Below, piece by piece: positions 5,894 through 10,530 of a stretch of 10,530 nt of DNA. Within the stretch, counting starts at the first letter, position 1, and each line of letters starts with the position of its first letter. A program made the translations under genes and the position numbers. The stretch is taken from positions 1-10,530 of the forward strand of contig JBDRBI010000105.1 in NCBI GenBank assembly GCA_043822885.1. The letters are read 5' to 3'. Source of the stretch: Aadella sp043822885. GTDB taxonomy: Bacteria > Omnitrophota > Gorgyraeia > Tantalellales > Tantalellaceae. A model generated the notes under the pieces. It ran no database searches. It was not told where the DNA came from and saw nothing but the letters and a program-made list of their open reading frames with translations.

Positions 5894-7432
5894 ATGGACA
5901 AAGATAAGGTGCTTATATTTGACACTACTTTGAGGGATGGGGAACAGACTCCGGGGGCTTCTCTTACCATGAAAGAGAAGATCAAAATAGCTTTGCAGTT
6001 AGAGCATCTCGGCGTGGATATTATAGAAGCGGGTTTCCCCCGTACAAGCCCCGGAGATCTTGAGGCGGTCAAGGCGGTATGCAAGCATGTTAAGCGGCCT
6101 GTTATATGCGGTTTGGCGAGAGCGACTAAAAGGGATATAGACGACGCTTATGAAGCTTTGAAAAAAGCGGAACGGCCGAGGATACATGTCTTTCTTGCCA
6201 CTTCCAGTATACACAGGAAATATAAACTTAAAAAAGCTAAGAGCGAGATACTCGCGGCTTCCATAGAAGCCGTCCGGTACGCGCGTAAAAAGTTCCCGGA
6301 TATAGAGTTTTCACCGGAGGATGCTTCTCGTACAGAACCGGATTTTCTTGCGGAAGTAGTCGAAGCGGTAATAAAGGCCGGCGCAAGAACGGTGAATATA
6401 CCCGATACCGTAGGATATTCCATACCGCAGGAATTCGGAGGGATCATAAAACGGCTCAGGGAGGATGTATCCAATATTGAAGAAGCTGTTATCAGCGTAC
6501 ATTGTCATAATGATCTGGGCCTTAGTGTAAGCAACTCGCTTGCGGCCGTTCTTAACGGCGCGCGTCAGGTGGAGTGCACCATTAACGGGCTCGGAGAAAG
6601 AGCCGGTAATGCCGCTCTGGAAGAAGTGGTCATGGCAATGAAAATGAGAAAGGATATTTTCAAAGGAATGACCACGGACATAAAGACGAAAGAGCTTTAC
6701 AAAACAAGTAAGCTTGTAAGTAAGCTTACGGGGATCCTTGTGCAGCCGAATAAGGCCATAATAGGATTAAACGCGTTCAGTCATGAATCGGGTATACATC
6801 AGGACGGTGTTCTTAAAAAACGGGTGACCTATGAAATAATAAGACCGCAGGATGTAGGTTTTAAGGGAAGTAATATAGTGCTTGGGAAGCTTTCGGGAAG
6901 ACACGCGTTTTCAATCAAATTAAAAGAGATAGGGTATAGTCTTTCGGATAAAGAGCTTGATCAGGCATTTGTTCGGTTCAAAGAACTGGCGGATAAGAAA
7001 CGTAAGATATTTGACGAGGATCTGGCCACTATAGTGGAAGACGAACTCGCGACAATACCGGAAGAATATAAACTTATTGATTTTCAGGTAACAAGCGGGA
7101 AAAAGATAAAGCCCAGCGCCTGTGTCGAGATCGAAAAGGGTAAAGAACGCCTTCAGGCCGCGGCATCCGGTGACGGCCCGATAGACGCGTGTTTTAAGAC
7201 CATAGACAAAGCTATCGGTGTGAAAGGAAAACTTATTGATTACAAAGTCAACGCTGTTACCAGCGGAAAAGACGCTTTAGGCGAGGCAAGTGTAAAAATA
7301 AGATTCAAAGATGATATTGTTATAGGCAGAGGGTCAAGTACGGATGTGATAGAAGCCAGCGTCCTGGCGTATGTGAATGCCGTTAACCATCTTTCGCTTA
7401 GGGGGAAGAAATTTAAGGAGAGATCAAAGTAA
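5894..7432 (+). CDS. leuA: 2-isopropylmalate synthase, long form
   Basis: 512 aa. Condenses acetyl-CoA with 2-ketoisovalerate, the first committed step of leucine synthesis. The TIM-barrel HMGL-like domain (about 1-280) has DTTLRDGEQTPG (10-21), with catalytic R14 and metal ligand D15. It also has VNIPDTVGY (167-175) and the metal-binding SVHCHNDLG with H203 and H205, then NGLGERAGNAALEE. The linker has HESGIHQDG and LGKLSGRHAF. The C-terminal allosteric domain (about 380-510) is the leucine-binding regulatory module. That full domain plan and length favour LeuA over homocitrate or citramalate synthases, although a citramalate synthase cannot be wholly excluded by eye. ATG 5894 is chosen because GGGGAGAGG precedes it and the upstream frame is repeat-derived. 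It follows ilvC after 211 bases of repeats. Confidence 0.94.
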   Translation: MDKDKVLIFDTTLRDGEQTPGASLTMKEKIKIALQLEHLGVDIIEAGFPRTSPGDLEAVKAVCKHVKRPVICGLARATKRDIDDAYEALKKAERPRIHVFLATSSIHRKYKLKKAKSEILAASIEAVRYARKKFPDIEFSPEDASRTEPDFLAEVVEAVIKAGARTVNIPDTVGYSIPQEFGGIIKRLREDVSNIEEAVISVHCHNDLGLSVSNSLAAVLNGARQVECTINGLGERAGNAALEEVVMAMKMRKDIFKGMTTDIKTKELYKTSKLVSKLTGILVQPNKAIIGLNAFSHESGIHQDGVLKKRVTYEIIRPQDVGFKGSNIVLGKLSGRHAFSIKLKEIGYSLSDKELDQAFVRFKELADKKRKIFDEDLATIVEDELATIPEEYKLIDFQVTSGKKIKPSACVEIEKGKERLQAAASGDGPIDACFKTIDKAIGVKGKLIDYKVNAVTSGKDALGEASVKIRFKDDIVIGRGSSTDVIEASVLAYVNAVNHLSLRGKKFKERSK

Positions 7433-7441
7433 ATGCCATAG

Positions 7442-7492
7442 CGGGGACACCTTTCCTGTAGAGGTGTAAGCCCTGGCTGAAAGATGTCCCCG
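7442..7492. repeat. GGGGACA-type inverted repeat between leuA and aroE
   Basis: CGGGGACACCTTT (7442-7454) pairs with 7480-7492 at 12 of 13 bases. An alternative inner stem pairs ACACCT (7447-7452) with AGGTGT (7462-7467). It shares the GGGGACA start with the larger repeat at 1954-2038, so it is probably the same broad family. A T-rich run (7498-7505) follows, so it may end the ilv-leu transcript. However, that run touches the aroE start codon. Confidence 0.7.
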
Positions 7493-7505
7493 TGTCCTTA
7501 TTTTT

Positions 7506-8372
7506 ATGGAAAATTCTCAGAGAAAAAAAAGATACGGTCTTTTGGGAAAGAATATCGGCTATTCCCTCTCACCCGCCATGCATAATGCCGCGTTTAAGCA
7601 TTTCGGTATAAATGCCGAGTATGAACTTTTTGATTGTGACGAATCCGAAGTAAATGATTTTCTGGAGAATAAAGCTGCGGGCGGTCAGATAAGCGGTTTT
7701 AATGTTACTGTGCCGTACAAGATAAAGATAAAAAAATATCTTTTGGATAATAGACATAAGCTTCACGATCTTATCAAGGTCATAGGAGGAGTTAACACTG
7801 TTAATGTTCTTGACGGTACTTTGGAAGGTTACAATACGGATGGAGAAGGATTTTATCGCGATCTATTAGAAAGAGATCTTGATCCGAAAGAAAAGTTTAT
7901 TTTTATATTCGGAGCAGGCGGGGCCGGCAGTGCCTTAGCATTATATCTTTGCGGTGTTTTAAAGGATAATTACCCCGCTGGTATACATATATACGATCCT
8001 GATCAAGATCATATGGATGCTCTTAAAAGATTATGGATGTATAGTAATTATGTTCCCGGAGAGTTCGTAAAAGAAAAAGATATTAAAAGTACGATTGACA
8101 GGTGTTTTCTTGTAGTAAATGCCACACCACTTGGAACGAAAGAAGGCGATAATCGGTCTGCAGTTCCGCTTGAATGTTTGAAGGACGGTATGGCCGTTTA
8201 TGATCTGGTCTACGCAAGAGAGACCGCTTTGATCAAAGCTGCGAAAGAAAAAGGGCTTACCGCGGTCAATGGTCTGGGTATGCTCATTAATCAGGCCGCT
8301 TTGGCTTTTGAAATATGGACCGGGAAACCGTTTAACGAAGTAAAGAAAGTAATGAAAGAGGCGGTAGTGTAG
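7506..8372 (+). CDS. aroE: Shikimate dehydrogenase, probably NAD-preferring
   Basis: 288 aa. Reduces 3-dehydroshikimate to shikimate in aromatic amino-acid synthesis. The N-terminal substrate domain has GLLGKNIGYSLSPAMHNAAF (11-30), NVTVPYK with catalytic K72, and GGVNTV (94-99). The second catalytic residue, D112, is in YNTDGEGF. The dinucleotide domain has GAGGAGSA (136-143), NATPLGT, and a final NGLGMLINQAALAFEIWTGK helix. The usual NADP-binding NRTxxR after beta2 is absent. Instead the sequence is IHIYDPDQDHMDAL (160-173), with D164 and D166, which disfavours a 2'-phosphate. ATG 7506 is required because the conserved start motif begins at residue 11, yet no Shine-Dalgarno site is visible: the bases before it are repeat and T-run. 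The stop codon lies in a 28-base palindrome. Confidence 0.95.
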   Translation: MENSQRKKRYGLLGKNIGYSLSPAMHNAAFKHFGINAEYELFDCDESEVNDFLENKAAGGQISGFNVTVPYKIKIKKYLLDNRHKLHDLIKVIGGVNTVNVLDGTLEGYNTDGEGFYRDLLERDLDPKEKFIFIFGAGGAGSALALYLCGVLKDNYPAGIHIYDPDQDHMDALKRLWMYSNYVPGEFVKEKDIKSTIDRCFLVVNATPLGTKEGDNRSAVPLECLKDGMAVYDLVYARETALIKAAKEKGLTAVNGLGMLINQAALAFEIWTGKPFNEVKKVMKEAVV

Positions 8373-8402
8373 GGGCAATTCATGAATTGCCCCTACATTT
8401 TT
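8369..8402 (+). terminator. Perfect palindrome plus T-run after aroE
   Basis: Positions 8369-8396 form a perfect 28-base palindrome opening GTAGGGGCAATTC, followed by ATTTTT (8397-8402). It has the form of a strong intrinsic terminator and begins within the aroE stop codon. The palindrome is also a widely dispersed intergenic repeat type (translated as GAIHELPL in spurious proteins), so it may be a repeat that acts as a terminator. Confidence 0.75.
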
Positions 8403-8416
8403 AAAATTGTTTTGAT

Positions 8417-8443
8417 GGGGTCCCGGATCAAGTCCGGGATGAC
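8417..8443. repeat. REP-like hairpin, GTCCCGGATCAAGTCCGGGATGAC family
   Basis: TCCCGGA (8421-8427) and TCCGGGA (8433-8439) form a 7-base GC-rich stem with a 5-base loop, within the sequence GGGTCCCGGATC...GATGACG. This is the well-known repeat that yields HPGLDPG peptides on the opposite strand. ATTTTT (8445-8450) follows, so it could add to termination after aroE. Confidence 0.8.
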
Positions 8444-8450
8444 GATTTTT

Positions 8451-8534
8451 ACTTTCACTGTTCACGGTTCACTGTTTACTGTTCACGGTTCACTGTTCAC
8501 GATTTACGCCATGCGCCATGCACTATGCTCTATG
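8451..8534. repeat. Twelve-unit heptamer array with a unit switch
   Basis: Twelve uninterrupted 7-base units: ACTTTCA, CTGTTCA, CGGTTCA, CTGTTTA, CTGTTCA, CGGTTCA, CTGTTCA, CGATTTA, CGCCATG, CGCCATG, CACTATG, CTCTATG. The unit changes from CKGTTCA to CNCYATG near 8507 without losing phase. Pairs CTGTTCA-CGGTTCA recur, which suggests 21-base or 14-base duplications. The second part is the reverse complement of the array at the end of alr. It ends 28 bases before the chosen start of the prepilin peptidase gene. Confidence 0.9.
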
Positions 8535-8561
8535 CTGATCGGAATGAGGGGTATACAGAAT

Positions 8562-9329
8562 ATGGAATACGCTATAGTCTTAATATTCGGGGCGATAATC
8601 GGCAGTTTTCTCAATGTCTGCATATACCGTCTTCCTTTAAATAAATCCATAGTCGGACCGCGTTCTTTTTGTCCTTTTTGTGAGAAGACTATTCGCTGGT
8701 ATGATAACGTGCCGCTTTTAAGTTATATAGTTCTCCGGGGTAAATGCCGCCGGTGTTCAAACCCTATAGCCTTCAGATATTTTATTGTCGAAGGTTTAAC
8801 GGCCCTACTAAGCGCCGTACTTTTTTATTACTTTTCTTTAACCGCGGCGTTTTTTGTGTATTGGCTCTTTGCGTCGAGTCTTATGATCGTTACATTTATT
8901 GACATTGAGTATCAGGAAATACCCGATGAGATCAGTATCCCCGGCATTTTTGTCGGCATTGCGCTTGTGACTTTCTTTAAATTGGACGCTTCCGGCCAAC
9001 ATGTTCCAGCGCTGATAAATTCAGCACTTGGAGTATTAGCCGGCGGCGGGAGTATGTTCCTTTTAGGTATGATAGGAGAGCTCATATTCAGGAAAGAAGC
9101 TTTAGGCGGCGGCGACGTGAAACTCATGGCGATGATCGGCGCGTTTCTGGGTTGGAAGCTCGTTCTTTTGACGTTCTTTATGGCGCCCATATTCGGATCT
9201 ATAGTAGGGATATTCTTAAAGATAAAGTTCAAAAGAGAAATTATAGCCTATGGCCCGTATCTATCTCTCGCGGCGATCATAAGCCTGGTATGCGGAGATA
9301 AGATACTGAGATATTTGTTCGGAATATAA
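8562..9329 (+). CDS. pilD: Type IV prepilin peptidase / N-methyltransferase (PilD family)
   Basis: 255 aa from ATG 8562. Inner-membrane aspartyl protease that removes the leader of type IV prepilins or type II secretion pseudopilins and methylates the new N-terminus. The N-terminal segment has GSFLNVCIYRLP (14-25). Then comes the cytoplasmic domain with paired cysteines C37/C40 and C62/C65. About seven hydrophobic segments follow. The catalytic aspartates are D114 in FIDIEYQEIPD and D185 in GGGDVK. Starts further upstream would be repeat-encoded. ATG 8562 places the first membrane segment at the usual distance from the start and has GAGGGG (8546-8551) about 10 bases upstream. ATGs at 8532 and 8544 are possible. 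The substrates are not in the window, so pilus versus secretion use is open. Confidence 0.95.
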   Translation: MEYAIVLIFGAIIGSFLNVCIYRLPLNKSIVGPRSFCPFCEKTIRWYDNVPLLSYIVLRGKCRRCSNPIAFRYFIVEGLTALLSAVLFYYFSLTAAFFVYWLFASSLMIVTFIDIEYQEIPDEISIPGIFVGIALVTFFKLDASGQHVPALINSALGVLAGGGSMFLLGMIGELIFRKEALGGGDVKLMAMIGAFLGWKLVLLTFFMAPIFGSIVGIFLKIKFKREIIAYGPYLSLAAIISLVCGDKILRYLFGI

Positions 9330-9330
9330 A

Positions 9331-9384
9331 GGGTTAAGAGTTAGGGTTGAAAGAGGTCACCAGTTGCCAGTCACCAGGGCACCA
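9331..9384. repeat. Heptamer array after pilD (GGGTTAA / GTCACCA units)
   Basis: The first part reads GGGTTAA, GAGTTAG, GGTTGAA (9331-9351). The second reads GTCACCA, GTTGCCA, GTCACCA, then an 8-base GGGCACCA (9356-9384). Like the array before pilD, two unit types follow one another with nearly constant period. Confidence 0.65.
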
Positions 9385-9389
9385 GAGGA

Positions 9390-9418
9390 TTGACTGATGT
9401 GCAAATAAGTTTTCTTAT
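9390..9418 (+). promoter_or_regulatory. Weak candidate promoter for aroC
   Basis: TTGACT (9390-9395) is a good -35 box. At 17 bases the -10 would be TCTTAT (9413-9418), only 4/6 to consensus. The candidate matters only because repeats separate aroC from pilD. The initiation site would lie just before the REP-like element, giving a leader of about 145 bases. Confidence 0.3.
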
Positions 9419-9514
9419 GTCATTGCGAACGATTAGTCCGACAAGAACCAACGGTTCGCAGTCCTCCGTAGCCAGATAAAACATAAATAGTTTGGCGTAG
9501 GAGGAAGCAATCTC
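9419..9514. repeat. REP-like unit split by a second palindromic repeat
   Basis: The ends, TGTCATTGCGA side (9419-9428) and GAAGCAATCTC side (9504-9514), are those of the minus-strand GAGATTGC...GCAATGACA unit found at 4558 and 5833. Here they are about 75 bases apart. The interior contains a GAACC-AAC-GGTTC hairpin (9445-9457) and arms TCCTCCGTAGCCA (9462-9474) and TGGCGTAGGAGGA (9493-9505) that pair at 10 of 13 positions. Confidence 0.65.
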
Positions 9515-9517
9515 GAA

Positions 9518-9552
9518 AACATAACACATATCACATGACACATAACACGAAA
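9518..9552. repeat. Heptamer array before aroC (CACATAA type)
   Basis: Units AACATAA, CACATAT, CACATGA, CACATAA, CACGAAA in strict 7-base phase. The array ends 9 bases before the aroC ribosome binding site, leaving that site intact. Confidence 0.7.
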
Positions 9553-9571
9553 TAATATGTAGGGAGGCAAC

Positions 9572-10530
9572 ATGTTACGATATATGACGGCCGGAGAATC
9601 ACATGGAAAAGGTATAATGGCTATCCTTGACGGTATACCTGCCGGACTTAAGGTCGATGAGGCACTTATACAGGAAGATCTTATACGTAGAATGCATGGA
9701 TACGGTCGAGGCGGACGCATGAAAATAGAAAAGGACAAAGCCGAGATCATCGCCGGATGCCGTAAAGGGATAACTATCGGAAGTCCTGTAGGAATACTTA
9801 TTGTAAACAAAGATCACAAGATAGATAAACTTCCCGAAGTAAAGAGTCCCCGACCCGGACACGCAGATCTGGCAGGAATGCAGAAGTACGGGTTGAATGA
9901 TGCCAGGGATGTATTAGAGAGAGCCAGCGCGCGGGAAAGCGCGGCCAGAGTGGCTGCCGGAAGTATAGCTAAACTTATTCTGAGAGAGTTTGATATAGAG
10001 ATAATAAGTCATGTCACTATGATAGGAGATATTAAAGCTGACGCAAGCGGTCTTTCTTTTGACCGAATAAAAAAAGACACCGATATATCGGTGTCACAAT
10101 TAAGATGCGCCGATAAGGAAGCCGAAAAGAAAATGTGTGAGAAAATTGATTTGGCGCAAAAAGACGGCGATACATTAGGCGGAGTTTTCGAAGTAATAGT
10201 CAGAAATGTTCCGCCGGGACTCGGTAGTTACGCGCAATGGGACGTAAGGCTTGATGGGAGACTAGCCAAGGCGATAATATCTATTCCCGGGGTAAAAGCG
10301 TTCTCCATAGGCAATGGGATAGAATGCGCGGCATGGAAGGGGTCCGATACGCACGATCCTATTACCTACAATGATGATAAAAGTTTTTCAAGGAAGACCA
10401 ATAATGCCGGCGGGATAGAGGGCGGCGTGAGTAACGGAGAAGAGATACGTATCAGAGGTTTCATGAAACCCATAGCTACGCTGAATAAACCGCTGGACTC
10501 CGTAAATATAGATACAAAAGAAATATCCGC
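9572..10530 (+). CDS. aroC: Chorismate synthase, 5' part (cut by window end)
   Basis: 319 complete codons are present with no stop; about 40-60 C-terminal residues lie beyond the edge. Catalyses the loss of phosphate from EPSP to give chorismate, using reduced FMN. Motifs in order: MTAGESHGKG (5-14) with catalytic H11, YGRGGRMKIEKD (44-55), SPRPGHADLAGMQKYG (92-107), RDVLERASARESAARVAAG (from R112), DGDTLGGVFEV, and SNGEEIRIRGFMKP near the end. The reading frame is intact throughout. ATG 9572 has a strong ribosome site, AGGGAGG (9561-9567). The frame is fully supported by translation. aroE lies upstream, but other shikimate genes are not in the window; they may follow to the right. Confidence 0.97.
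   Translation, partial: MLRYMTAGESHGKGIMAILDGIPAGLKVDEALIQEDLIRRMHGYGRGGRMKIEKDKAEIIAGCRKGITIGSPVGILIVNKDHKIDKLPEVKSPRPGHADLAGMQKYGLNDARDVLERASARESAARVAAGSIAKLILREFDIEIISHVTMIGDIKADASGLSFDRIKKDTDISVSQLRCADKEAEKKMCEKIDLAQKDGDTLGGVFEVIVRNVPPGLGSYAQWDVRLDGRLAKAIISIPGVKAFSIGNGIECAAWKGSDTHDPITYNDDKSFSRKTNNAGGIEGGVSNGEEIRIRGFMKPIATLNKPLDSVNIDTKEIS

Noticed and set aside
8031..8465. Minus-strand frame with HPGLDPG and GAIHELPL
   Set aside because: Both are artefact signatures of intergenic repeats, and the rest is antisense to aroE.
8451..8534. CRISPR array
   Set aside because: The units are 7-base direct tandem repeats with no spacers, and no cas genes are present.
8382..8561. 60-residue N-terminal extension of the prepilin peptidase
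   Set aside because: It reads through the aroE palindrome, a REP hairpin and the heptamer array, and the family starts just before GSFLNV.

Overview
The window is a housekeeping stretch of a bacterial chromosome. All nine recognisable genes are on the + strand and serve amino-acid, cell-wall, tRNA and pilus biogenesis. Base composition looks moderate, with AT-rich spacers. Every gene is bacterial in type: bacterial-type TsaB, alanine racemase, a type IV prepilin peptidase, class I KARI, and long LeuA. I suspect an uncultured Gram-negative lineage such as Omnitrophota or a deltaproteobacterium-like group, mainly because the spacers are full of the repeat families common in such genomes. This assignment is an inference from general familiarity, not a match.

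Layout: (1) 1-135, a nested inverted repeat and a heptamer array. (2) 136-1934, tsaB and alr, overlapping by 4 bases (ATGA). (3) 1935-2155, a long GGGGACA-type inverted repeat, then a near-perfect sigma70 promoter. (4) 2156-7432, ilvB, ilvN, ilvC and leuA, a branched-chain amino-acid cluster. It makes acetolactate, reduces it to dihydroxyisovalerate, and commits ketoisovalerate to leucine. ilvD, leuB and leuCD are not in the window. (5) 7506-8372, aroE. (6) 8562-9329, prepilin peptidase. (7) 9572 to the window end, aroC, cut by the window edge. aroE and aroC are steps of the shikimate pathway, with the peptidase gene between them.

The unusual content is of two kinds. First, almost every spacer is built of short repeats. 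There are at least six degenerate tandem arrays with a 7-base (once 8-base) period and different units at different loci. Two of them are arranged as inverted arms around a core, and they are mixed with REP-like palindromes of several well-known families. Some arrays run into gene ends: they appear to supply the last codons of alr and abut the start codons of tsaB and aroE, which lack Shine-Dalgarno sites. Second, both NAD(P)H-dependent enzymes in the window, IlvC and AroE, have acidic residues where NADPH-specific relatives carry 2'-phosphate-binding residues. This suggests NADH/NAD dependence in both. No phage, defence, CRISPR, tRNA or rRNA content was seen. No spacer exceeds 300 bases.
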